In this document: in pieces, positions 13,255 through 21,775 of the stretch
Position numbering within the stretch: the stretch's first letter is position 1
Layout of the letters: the number at the start of each line of letters is the position of its first letter
Assembly: GCA_900554225.1 (NCBI GenBank)
Contig: USGH01000014.1
Span: 1-22,542 of the forward strand
DNA length: 22,542 nt
Direction: 5' to 3'
Origin: an uncultured Eubacteriales bacterium
GTDB lineage: Bacteria; Bacillota; Clostridia; Oscillospirales; CAG-272
Position numbers and translations under genes: made by a program
Notes under the pieces: generated by a model
The model's database searches: none
Told to the model about the DNA's origin: nothing
The model's input: the letters and a program-made list of their open reading frames with translations, nothing else

Positions 13255-16200
13255 ATGAAAAGCGCACATCCCGTCATCGCACAGGCGGAGACCTGGACCA
13301 TTCCGACCTATCCGGTACCCGCCGTTGAGGAAATGCCCATGTTCGCCGAGCTGCGCGGACATCAGGGGACAAGCGGCAATCCGTATCCGAGCCGTGTCGT
13401 GCAGAAGGTGGACCGGGAACATCGTGCCAACCGGAACTACACCGTCGTCCGCTTGGAGAACGACTACATCCGCGTCTGCATTCTACCGGAGCTGGGCGGC
13501 AGAATCTTTGAGGCCTACGACAAGATCAACGACTACCACTTTCTCTACCGGCAGCACGTCATCAAGCCCGCGCTCATCGGTGCGTTCGGCTCGTGGATCT
13601 CCGGCGGCATGGAGTTCAACTGGCCCTTCCACCACCGTCCGTCCACGTTTATGCCCGTCGATTACGAGATCGAGCGGTGTTCGGACGGTTCAGCGATCTG
13701 CTGGCTGTCCGAATGCGATCCGGCGGACAGAACGCGCGGCACCGTGGGGATCGTGCTCACCCCGGACGCGTCCTATTTCGAGACGAGAATGCGCGTGTCG
13801 AACCGGACACCGTTTGCGCATTCCTTCCTGTGGTGGGAGAACGCCGCGGTACGGGTCCATGAGAAATACCGTCTGATCTTCCCGCCGGATGTGACCTGGG
13901 CACACCACCACTACGACCGCAGCCACATCACCTTCCCGATCGCCGAGGGACAGTACGGCGCGGAACGATTCGACAAGCCGACAGACATCAGCTGGCACGG
14001 GAATACGCGCACGGCAAGCTCCTATTTCGCGGCACCGTCCGCATTCGATTTCTTCGGCGGCTACGACTACGAAAAGGAATGCGGTACCATGCACATCGCG
14101 GATCACCACGTCTCGCCGGGGAAAAAGATGTTCACCTGGGGCTACGGAGCCAATGCCGACAACTGGGAAGCGTCCCTCACCGATTCCGACGGTCCCTACG
14201 CCGAGCTGATGGCAGGCTCCTACACGGACGATCAGCCGGATTTCACCTGGCTCATGCCGTATGAGACGAAATGCTTCTCGCAGTTCTGGTATCCGCTCCG
14301 TGGGGTGCGCTATGTGACCGCCGCTACCCTGTACTGTGCCGTCGCTGTGGAAAGAAACGGCGCGGGCAGTCTGGTGCGGCTCAACGTGACCCGCGCGGTG
14401 GAGAACGGCACGATCCGCGTATATGACGGCGAAACCCCTGCGCTGGAGGCCTCCTTCGCGCTGTCCCCGTGCGCCTGGATCTCCTATTCCGTTCCGCTGT
14501 CCGACAAAAAGTACACCGTAGAGATCTTGGACGGCAAGGAAACGCTTTTGCACTACCGCGAAATCACGCCCGACTTCATCCACATCCCGCGCGACAATCC
14601 CGGCATTCCGACACCGGACAAGCTGAAAACGGCACAGGACAACTATCTGACCGGACTGCATATCGACCAGTACCGCGATCCCATGTGGAAGCCGGACGCC
14701 TATTACCGGCACGCGCTGACCCTCGATCCGGAGCATCTGCCCTCCCTTATCGCGATGGGGGAATATACGCTGCGCAACGGGGAGTACGACGCGGCACTGT
14801 CCTACCTCGACCGGGCGCGCGCCATCTCCGATCGCTACAACCAGAATCCCATGGACGGAAGCGTCAACTACCTCACGGGTCTCGTCTATCTATACAAGGA
14901 AGAATACCACAAAGCCTATGCCGCGTTCCGCAAGGCTGCCTGGTCCCGCAATGTCGCCGCGCAGTCCTATGCCCATGCCGCCGCCATCGCCGGACGGTCC
15001 GGCAGGTGGTCCGATATGTACCGGGACGCGCAGTCCGCTCTTGATGTGGAGGCGCGCCATCCATATGCCGGGATCCTTGCGGCAGTGGCGGCGTATCGGC
15101 TCGACCGGGCGAACGACGCGGTGGACAGACTGCACGCGATTCTGCGGGATTGTCCGCTCCACCACACGGCGCATTTTCTCCTCACCCTCTACGGCAAGGA
15201 ATCCGAAACGGACTTCTGCGCCCGTCTGCACTCCGATCCCGCCGAAACCGCACTCGATATTGCCGAAGAGCTGCTGGAAGCCGGTATGCTGGACGAGACG
15301 ACGGTGCTGTTCCGGATGCTCGAAGCAGGCCTTGGCGCGGAAAAGCTGTCCGCGATGGCGTATTACACCCTTGCCGACTCCTGTGAACGGCTCGGACACC
15401 ATACGGAAGCCACCGCATATCGGGGCAAGGCGCGTTCCATGCCCATCGTGCGCGTATTCCCCCATCGGTTATACGAGATCGACGTCCTCTGCCGCGCGTG
15501 TGAAGCGGATACACAGGACGGCGTGGCGCGATACCTGCTCGGCTGCATCCTCTACGGCAAGGGACATCACCAAAAGGCGGCGGAGCTGTGGGAGGAAGCG
15601 ACGCAGGTCATGCCGGAATTCTATATTCCCTACCGCAACCTTGCCATGGCGTATTACAGCCATCTCGACCGGAAGAAGGACGCGCTGCCGTATCTTGAAA
15701 AGGCGGTATCCCTCCATCCCGGCGACGATCAGCTTCTCAATGAGATCAGCTTCGTCATGGCGTCCATCGGCGTGCCGGGAGAACAGCGCGCGGCATACAT
15801 TCTGGCGCATATGCCGGCGGACTCCATCTCGGACGACCTCCATCTGGAGCTTGCCAAGGCCTACAACGCCGCCGGCGCATACGACCGTGCCATCGAGGTG
15901 ATGCTGTCCCACGAATTCACCCCGGGCGAGGGCGGCGAATTTGTGATCACAGAGACGTACATGTTCGCGCAGTTCGCAAAGGGCAGACGGATGCTTGCCG
16001 CCGGGGAGCTGGAAGCCGCATTGGCATCGTTCCGCGCGGCACTGCAAATCCCCGAAAATCTGCACGCCGGCTTCTGGAACGAGAGCGTGACCGTGCCGTA
16101 TCGCTACTTTGAAGCGGAAGCACTGGCGCGTCTCGGAAGAAAAGAGGAGGCGGACGGTGTGATCGCGGCGATCTCGAAACGCAACAACAGCGGCATGTGG

Positions 16201-16536
16201 AATATGGGCGGCGAGTTCACGTATTATTCCGCGATGCTCTCCCGCCTTGCCGGACGGGAAATGGAGGCGCAATCCATACTGCGGGGTGCAATCTCCGGCT
16301 GGGAGGACGCGCTGTCGCATCCGGTCTATCCGCACAACGACGTAAAGGGAGGGCGGTTCTTCTACCTCTGCTTTGTGGATGACGCGAATGTGCTGCGGGA
16401 GGCAAATCTCACCTATATGCTCGGCTACGGAATGCTGGCACTCGGGGAGAAGGATACGGCACGCGACTATTTCCGGCGCAGTCTCCGGCTCAATCCCGAC
16501 AATGTGAAATGCGCGCTGGAGCTGGACTTACTTTGA
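13255..16536 (+). CDS. DUF5107 domain protein with tetratricopeptide repeats
   Basis: The 1093-residue product joins an N-terminal DUF5107 domain (about residues 1-330) to a beta-rich segment and a long TPR region (about 483 to the end). DUF5107 resembles the galactose-mutarotase beta-sandwich fold. Visible marks include LPELGGRIFEAYDK, then GSWISGGMEFNWPFHHRPST, and HSFLWWENAAVRV. Clear TPR units include YYRHALTLDPEHLPSLIAMG (from 483), ARYLLGCILYGKGHHQKAAE, and a last one ending RDYFRRSLRLNPDNVKCALE. There is no signal peptide, so it is probably cytoplasmic. The ATG at 13255 has GCGAGGGA upstream; the longer reading from 13222 lacks a site. It precedes GH38 by 28 bases in the same operon, pointing to a role in glycan breakdown, either as a sugar-binding or sugar-modifying enzyme or as a TPR scaffold. 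No activity is proven for the family to my knowledge. Confidence 0.88.
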   Translation: MKSAHPVIAQAETWTIPTYPVPAVEEMPMFAELRGHQGTSGNPYPSRVVQKVDREHRANRNYTVVRLENDYIRVCILPELGGRIFEAYDKINDYHFLYRQHVIKPALIGAFGSWISGGMEFNWPFHHRPSTFMPVDYEIERCSDGSAICWLSECDPADRTRGTVGIVLTPDASYFETRMRVSNRTPFAHSFLWWENAAVRVHEKYRLIFPPDVTWAHHHYDRSHITFPIAEGQYGAERFDKPTDISWHGNTRTASSYFAAPSAFDFFGGYDYEKECGTMHIADHHVSPGKKMFTWGYGANADNWEASLTDSDGPYAELMAGSYTDDQPDFTWLMPYETKCFSQFWYPLRGVRYVTAATLYCAVAVERNGAGSLVRLNVTRAVENGTIRVYDGETPALEASFALSPCAWISYSVPLSDKKYTVEILDGKETLLHYREITPDFIHIPRDNPGIPTPDKLKTAQDNYLTGLHIDQYRDPMWKPDAYYRHALTLDPEHLPSLIAMGEYTLRNGEYDAALSYLDRARAISDRYNQNPMDGSVNYLTGLVYLYKEEYHKAYAAFRKAAWSRNVAAQSYAHAAAIAGRSGRWSDMYRDAQSALDVEARHPYAGILAAVAAYRLDRANDAVDRLHAILRDCPLHHTAHFLLTLYGKESETDFCARLHSDPAETALDIAEELLEAGMLDETTVLFRMLEAGLGAEKLSAMAYYTLADSCERLGHHTEATAYRGKARSMPIVRVFPHRLYEIDVLCRACEADTQDGVARYLLGCILYGKGHHQKAAELWEEATQVMPEFYIPYRNLAMAYYSHLDRKKDALPYLEKAVSLHPGDDQLLNEISFVMASIGVPGEQRAAYILAHMPADSISDDLHLELAKAYNAAGAYDRAIEVMLSHEFTPGEGGEFVITETYMFAQFAKGRRMLAAGELEAALASFRAALQIPENLHAGFWNESVTVPYRYFEAEALARLGRKEEADGVIAAISKRNNSGMWNMGGEFTYYSAMLSRLAGREMEAQSILRGAISGWEDALSHPVYPHNDVKGGRFFYLCFVDDANVLREANLTYMLGYGMLALGEKDTARDYFRRSLRLNPDNVKCALELDLL

Positions 16537-16564
16537 CATTTTGACAATTTGAAGGAGAAACCCC

Positions 16565-18925
16565 ATGACGGACAAACCCACCTTATTTATGATCGGCAAT
16601 ACGCACTTTGACCCGGTGTGGCTCTGGACGTGGGAGGAAGCGATGGCGTCGATCCGCGCGACCTTTCGTTCCGCACTGGCACGGATGGAGGAGGAACCGG
16701 ATTTTCGCTATTCCTTTGCCACCCCGCCCGTATTCCGCTGGATCGAGGACACGGATCCCGCGTTGTTTGACGAGATCCGTTCCCGCGTCGCCGATGGACG
16801 CTGGGAGCTTGCCGAGGGCTTCTGGAACCAACCGGACTGCTATACCGGCAGCGGCGAGAGCTATGTCCGTCACGCGCTCTATGGGCAGGCATATCTGACG
16901 AAGGTGTTCGGCAAACGCGCGGTATCGGTGATGCAGGTGGACAGCTTCGGTCCCCAGCTGCCCCAGATCCTGCGCAAGGCCGGAATGCACTGCTACCTCT
17001 TCACCCGTCCGGAAGCGCACCACGTCCCCCTCCCCGCTCCGCTGTTCCACTGGGAAGGCATGGACGGCAGTGTGGTCACGGCATTCCGTATTGGCGGGGA
17101 GGCAGGCGGCGGATGGTCGAACGATCTGGCGGCGGAAATGGATATAGCCGCGCGGACCCCGGGCGATAAGGCGATGCTCTTTGGCGTTACGGACCACGGC
17201 GGCGCACCCACCATCCGGGACATCGCGACCATCCGGGAAAGGAGCAACGCACATTTTTCCACCGTGGCAGCCTTTTTTGCATCCCACGAAAACGACGATA
17301 TGCCGACCGTACAGGGAGAATGGATCACCGGGGATTTCGGTCCATACGCGAACGGCACGGAGGTCAAGAAAAACAACAGACGCGCGGAAAATGCCCTGCT
17401 TGCCGCGGAATCCGCCCTTTGTCTCGCCGAGATCGCGGATCCGACGCGCAGAGAGGCGCTCACTGCGGCATGGCAGGACACCCTGTTCAATCAGTTCCAC
17501 GACATTCTCGGCGGGTGCTGCATTCCGCAGGCGTATGTGGACGCACGCGACCTGCACGGCAAAGCGATTGCCACGGCAAACCGGATCCTGCACACCGCAC
17601 TGCAGCGGATCACGGCAAAGCTCCGGATGCCCGGTGAGAATCCCGACCATCCGTGGAACATCGTCGTTTGGAATCCGACCGGCACTGTATATGACGGTTA
17701 CGTGGAGGCAGAGGTCCAATGGGCGCATGAATTTGGCTGGTACAACGGCGAGATCGCACTGGAGGACGCAAACGGTGCTGTGATCCCGTGTCAGGTGATC
17801 TGCGAGCGGTCCGTGATCCCGGCATTCCGTTCCCGTTTTGTGTTCCGGACGGCTGTCCCCGCATACGGCTGTAGGATCTACAAGCTCCTCAAGCGGGACG
17901 GCACGGTTCCGGCAAAGACTCTGGTCACAACGGCGGACACGGTGCTGCACACGGCGCGATACGAGATCACCCTATCCCCGGACGACGGCTCCATCCGGCA
18001 GATACGTGACCGTCGGAACGGCAAAATCCTTTGTGAAAACGCGTTTGTACCCGTTTGTCTCGACGATCCGGGCGACACATGGGCGTTCAACGTGACCGGA
18101 TACGGTACGCCGCGCGGCAAATTCCGCCGGATGCGCTGCGAGATCGTGGAGGACGGAGAGCTGCTCACAAAATGGAAGCTCCACTCGATACTGGAGGGCG
18201 GCGCATCCTCCCTTACGATGTACTACACCTTCTATCACGACGCGGCGTACATTGATCTCACATGGCGGCTCGACTGGCATGAGAAAATGGCGGTCTGCAA
18301 GCTCTGCTGCGCGGTTGGCTCCATGACGCACGTGGCAAGCGCGCCCTACTGCGAGATCGAACGGGGCGAAGGTACCGCCGATCGTCCGATGGGTACGTGG
18401 CTCCGGTACGACGACGCGCTGGTGGTCACGGATTCCCTCTTTGCCTACACGATGACAGAGCACACACTCGGCTTCACGCTGGTCCGCAGTCCGATCTACG
18501 GGGATCTGCGCATCGCTCCCATCGACACCGGGTACGACTATCCCGTGATGGAGCAGGGCATCTCCGCGGGCAGACTCCGTTTCTATCCGGAGTGCAGCAC
18601 CGTATTCGCACCACAGGCGGCAGAAGCCTTCACGCGCATGCCGATCCTCCTCTGTGAAGCCAACCACGACGGCACGGCAGCGGATCGGTTTACACAGGGA
18701 GTAGTCACCCTGGATGCGGCAAGATCACTTTTGACGGCGGTGAAGTACGCGGAGGATGGCGATGGGATCGTGTGTCGGATGGTACAATACGGCGACGGCG
18801 AGAATGCGGTACTGCACGTGAACGGCGCGGACTATCCGCTCACGTTCGGGAAAAATGAAATCAAAACGGTGCGGATCGCACACGGCATCTGCACGGAAAC
18901 GAATCTGCTGGAAGAGGCACTGTAA
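16565..18925 (+). CDS. Alpha-mannosidase, glycoside hydrolase family 38
   Basis: GH38 enzymes are zinc-dependent retaining alpha-mannosidases. The 786-residue product carries the expected motifs: THFDPVWLW near the N-terminus (H14 and D16, zinc ligands), QVDSFGPQLPQIL with the nucleophile D126, and NQFHDILGG with H312 and D313. The C-terminal half is beta-rich, as in the family. One difference is FGPQLP where many members have FGH after the nucleophile. There is no signal peptide, so it should act in the cytoplasm on imported mannosides. GAAGGAG (16551-16557) precedes the ATG. It lies 28 bases after the DUF5107-TPR gene and 26 before a solute-binding lipoprotein, forming a three-gene operon. 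The linkage cleaved (alpha-1,2, 1,3 or 1,6) cannot be read from the sequence. Confidence 0.94.
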   Translation: MTDKPTLFMIGNTHFDPVWLWTWEEAMASIRATFRSALARMEEEPDFRYSFATPPVFRWIEDTDPALFDEIRSRVADGRWELAEGFWNQPDCYTGSGESYVRHALYGQAYLTKVFGKRAVSVMQVDSFGPQLPQILRKAGMHCYLFTRPEAHHVPLPAPLFHWEGMDGSVVTAFRIGGEAGGGWSNDLAAEMDIAARTPGDKAMLFGVTDHGGAPTIRDIATIRERSNAHFSTVAAFFASHENDDMPTVQGEWITGDFGPYANGTEVKKNNRRAENALLAAESALCLAEIADPTRREALTAAWQDTLFNQFHDILGGCCIPQAYVDARDLHGKAIATANRILHTALQRITAKLRMPGENPDHPWNIVVWNPTGTVYDGYVEAEVQWAHEFGWYNGEIALEDANGAVIPCQVICERSVIPAFRSRFVFRTAVPAYGCRIYKLLKRDGTVPAKTLVTTADTVLHTARYEITLSPDDGSIRQIRDRRNGKILCENAFVPVCLDDPGDTWAFNVTGYGTPRGKFRRMRCEIVEDGELLTKWKLHSILEGGASSLTMYYTFYHDAAYIDLTWRLDWHEKMAVCKLCCAVGSMTHVASAPYCEIERGEGTADRPMGTWLRYDDALVVTDSLFAYTMTEHTLGFTLVRSPIYGDLRIAPIDTGYDYPVMEQGISAGRLRFYPECSTVFAPQAAEAFTRMPILLCEANHDGTAADRFTQGVVTLDAARSLLTAVKYAEDGDGIVCRMVQYGDGENAVLHVNGADYPLTFGKNEIKTVRIAHGICTETNLLEEAL

Positions 18926-18951
18926 TACAATTCAGAAAAGAGGCATCGATC

Positions 18952-20439
18952 ATGAAAAAACGGATATGCATCCTGCTCCTCATCGCCGCGCTGCTCACTG
19001 CCTGCGGAAATGGCGAGACGGCGGAAACGGAAAAGACGGCGGATACAGCGGGCGGTACGGATACCGAAACGGCGGCAGAAACCCTCTCGGAAAAGGAGCA
19101 GCTGCTTGCCGCTTTGCCCACCGGTGACTATGGCGGATACGACTTTATGATGCTCAACAACGAGTCGAATTTCGCCTACACCCAGATGGGTGCGGAGGAG
19201 CTGACCGGAGAGGGGATCAACGACGCGATCTACAACCGGAACAGCGCGGTCGCGGATCGGCTGAATGTGAAGCTGACGGAAAACAGGGTCGGCTATGCGG
19301 AGGTCACATCCACCATGAAAACCGCCGTTGCCGCGGGGGATTCCACGTATTCCTGCTTCTGGAACGAGTCGGCATTTGTCGCGCCCTTTGCCATTGAGGG
19401 AAGTCTGTGGAACGTAAAGGATCTCACCGCACTTTCTCTTGACCAGTCGTGGTGGGATGCAGGTGCCATGGCGGATCTGACCATCGGGGACTATCTTTAC
19501 TTCCTCGTGGGGGATCTGCACCTGATGTTCAGGGAATCGTTCTGGATGGTCGGCTTCAACAAAAACATTGCGGACGATGTGGGGATAGAGGATCTCTACA
19601 ACGTGGTGCGCGAGGGTGCCTGGACGATGGACAAAATGGGGGCGGCAATGGCAGCGGCACGGGCAGATCTGAACGGCGACGGCTCCATGGACGGCAACGA
19701 CCGCTTCGGCATGACGTGCTACGAGGGCTGCGTGATCCCTCTGTTCATCGGCGCGGGAGAAACGCTCGTGGAGCGGGACGAGAACGGCATACCGCACTTT
19801 GTCACCCCGGACGACCGCTTCTATCAGGCATATGAAAAGATCGTATCCACGTATTTTGCGAAGAACATAGACTACTCGTGCATTGGCGGTAAAACAAAGA
19901 ACATCGACCAATACGCCGCCGAGGGCATGGACGCGTTCCACGGTGTATTCCTGTCCGGTCACGCACTCTTCTATCTGGAGCCGATCGGCTCTCTGAAGAA
20001 GCTGCGGAATATGGATGCGGAATTTGGTGTGCTACCGTATCCGAAGCTCGATGAAAGCCAGCCGGAATACGCGACCTACATCGCCAATTATGCGGCGGTC
20101 TGCGGTGTCCCGGTGACGACAGGCGATCCGGAACGCACGGGTGTGGTTCTCGAAAACCTCTGTGCGCTGTCCCATGATGATTTGCAGAACGCGTACATCA
20201 ACGACACGCTGAGCTTCAAGTACATCCGCGACGAGGACAGCCGGGATATGCTCGACATCCTGTTTGCCACGGGCCGCTTCAACCTCTCCGATCAGCTCGA
20301 CGTAGGCACGATCCGCGCAAAGCTCCAGTCTTCCGCCATCTCCGGCAGCGATACGGTCGCAGCGGCACTGGAAAAGCTCCTGCCTGCCGCGGAAACCAAG
20401 CTCGACGAGAACATCCGCAAGCTCACACAGGCGGGCTGA
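18952..20439 (+). CDS. Carbohydrate ABC transporter solute-binding lipoprotein (third of three paralogs)
   Basis: The 495-residue product has a lipoprotein signal (MKKRICILLLIAALLTAC, C18), a Thr/Ala/Glu-rich linker and the same domain order as the two copies upstream. Shared marks are GYDFMML, GINDAIYNRNSAVADRLNVK, a DLNGDGSMDGND loop from residue 239, and FGVLPYPKLDESQPEYATYI. AAAAGAGG lies before the ATG and the gap to GH38 is 26 bases, so it is the third gene of the mannosidase operon. It is the best candidate to deliver the GH38 substrate to the transporter encoded just downstream. A terminator separates it from that transporter, so the two units are regulated at least partly apart. Confidence 0.91.
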   Translation: MKKRICILLLIAALLTACGNGETAETEKTADTAGGTDTETAAETLSEKEQLLAALPTGDYGGYDFMMLNNESNFAYTQMGAEELTGEGINDAIYNRNSAVADRLNVKLTENRVGYAEVTSTMKTAVAAGDSTYSCFWNESAFVAPFAIEGSLWNVKDLTALSLDQSWWDAGAMADLTIGDYLYFLVGDLHLMFRESFWMVGFNKNIADDVGIEDLYNVVREGAWTMDKMGAAMAAARADLNGDGSMDGNDRFGMTCYEGCVIPLFIGAGETLVERDENGIPHFVTPDDRFYQAYEKIVSTYFAKNIDYSCIGGKTKNIDQYAAEGMDAFHGVFLSGHALFYLEPIGSLKKLRNMDAEFGVLPYPKLDESQPEYATYIANYAAVCGVPVTTGDPERTGVVLENLCALSHDDLQNAYINDTLSFKYIRDEDSRDMLDILFATGRFNLSDQLDVGTIRAKLQSSAISGSDTVAAALEKLLPAAETKLDENIRKLTQAG

Positions 20440-20531
20440 ACCGATAAAATGTCGCTGCTTTCAGGTGATTTTACGCCAAAAGCCATATAGCCGCGCTTTT
20501 CTCGAAAAAAACGATGGATGCGGTGCAATCG

Positions 20532-20572
20532 AAAAGAAAGCTGTCTTTTTGCGGAAGGACGGCTTTCTTTTT
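20532..20572 (+). terminator. Rho-independent terminator after the mannosidase operon
   Basis: AAAAGAAAGCTGTC (20532-20545) pairs with GACGGCTTTCTTTT (20558-20571), 14 bp with one G-T pair, followed by a T-rich tract. Readthrough into the ATPase gene is possible but the ATPase has its own promoter. Confidence 0.8.
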
Positions 20573-20595
20573 CTGTCCTTTTTTTGCGCTATCTC

Positions 20596-20624
20596 TTCCA
20601 AACCGGGAAAAAATATGCTATAAT
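20596..20624 (+). promoter_or_regulatory. Promoter of the ABC transporter operon
   Basis: A perfect TATAAT (20619-20624) with an extended -10 TGC, and a weak TTCCAA at the -35 position (20596-20601) with a 17-base spacer. The weak -35 suggests dependence on the extended -10 or on an activator. Confidence 0.6.
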
Positions 20625-20669
20625 GAATCCATCAACAGCAACGATTGCAGACTGTGAGGACAGCAAGGC

Positions 20670-21770
20670 ATGAAGGTAGTGCTTGAAAATCTGACCAAAA
20701 CATTCCCGGCGCGCGGCAAGGGTGCATCTCCCACAACAGCGGTACGGGACTTTTCCTATACGATCCCGGATGGTGAGCTGATCGGGCTGCTCGGTCCGTC
20801 CGGCTGCGGCAAAAGCACAACGCTCAATATGATCTGCGGACTGGAAAAGCCTACCGCCGGCAAGATTTATTTTGGCGCGGACGATGTGACCTCCCTGGCG
20901 CCGGAGCATCGCGGGGTCGGCATGGTATTCCAGAATTACGCCCTGTATCCGCATCTGACCGTCCGGCAGAACATCACGTTTCCGCTGGAGAATCTGCGCG
21001 GCAAGGATAAGCTGACCAAAAGCGAAATGGCAAAACGCGCCATGGACGCTGCGGAGCTTGTGCAGATCACGGATTACATGGATCGCAAGCCCTCCGAGCT
21101 GTCCGGCGGTCAACAGCAGCGGGTGGCAATTGCCCGTGCGCTGGTGAAGCTGCCGAAGGTTCTCTTACTCGATGAGCCGCTGTCGAATCTGGATGCGCGG
21201 CTCCGGCTCCAGACCCGGGAAGAGATCCGGCGGATCCAGCGGGAAACGAAGATCACGACGATTTTTGTGACGCACGATCAGGAGGAGGCGATGAGCATCT
21301 CGGACCACATTGTGGTGATGCGCGCGGGCGTACTCCAGCAGTCCGGGAAGCCGCAGTCCGTATACGACGATCCGGTCAATCTGTTCTGCGCGAAATTCTT
21401 AGGCACACCGCCGATCAACGTATTCCACGGCACGGTCCGCTCCGGTACGCTGTATCTTGACGGTACGGCGGTACTTGCGGTATCGGGTGTGCGTGACGGC
21501 GATGTGACCGTCGGGATCCGTCCGGAGGGCTTTGTCTTAGACGATGCAGGCGCGTTTGTCTGCACGAAACGGTCGGTCGAGGTGATGGGACGCGATGTGA
21601 GTGTGGTGGCGGCGCATCCGGCGATCGAGAGTGAATCGGGAACGCTGCGCGCGATCCTCCCCTCAGACAGTGCCACGCCGGGCGACCTGGTCCATTTCAC
21701 CCTGAAGGCGCGCAAGGTGCATCTCTTTGATCCGGCAAGCGGGGAACGGCTCCGGTTCGTGGAGGGATGA
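20670..21770 (+). CDS. Carbohydrate ABC transporter ATP-binding protein (MalK/UgpC/MsmX type)
   Basis: The 366-residue ATPase energises a CUT1-type sugar importer. All nucleotide-binding motifs are intact: Walker A GPSGCGKST (42-50), Q-loop Q88 in VFQNYALYPH, signature LSGGQQQR (144-151), Walker B LLLDEP (165-170, E169), the D-loop SNLDAR and the switch H202. After about residue 240 there is an OB-type regulatory domain (IRPEGFVLDD and KVHLFD), as in MalK. The length fits the family. GAGGA precedes the ATG. It is first in its operon, six bases before the permease, whereas in many Bacillota the ATPase (MsmX type) is encoded apart from its permeases. Here it may serve this transporter and others in the cell. 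Confidence 0.95.
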   Translation: MKVVLENLTKTFPARGKGASPTTAVRDFSYTIPDGELIGLLGPSGCGKSTTLNMICGLEKPTAGKIYFGADDVTSLAPEHRGVGMVFQNYALYPHLTVRQNITFPLENLRGKDKLTKSEMAKRAMDAAELVQITDYMDRKPSELSGGQQQRVAIARALVKLPKVLLLDEPLSNLDARLRLQTREEIRRIQRETKITTIFVTHDQEEAMSISDHIVVMRAGVLQQSGKPQSVYDDPVNLFCAKFLGTPPINVFHGTVRSGTLYLDGTAVLAVSGVRDGDVTVGIRPEGFVLDDAGAFVCTKRSVEVMGRDVSVVAAHPAIESESGTLRAILPSDSATPGDLVHFTLKARKVHLFDPASGERLRFVEG

Positions 21771-21775
21771 TCGGC

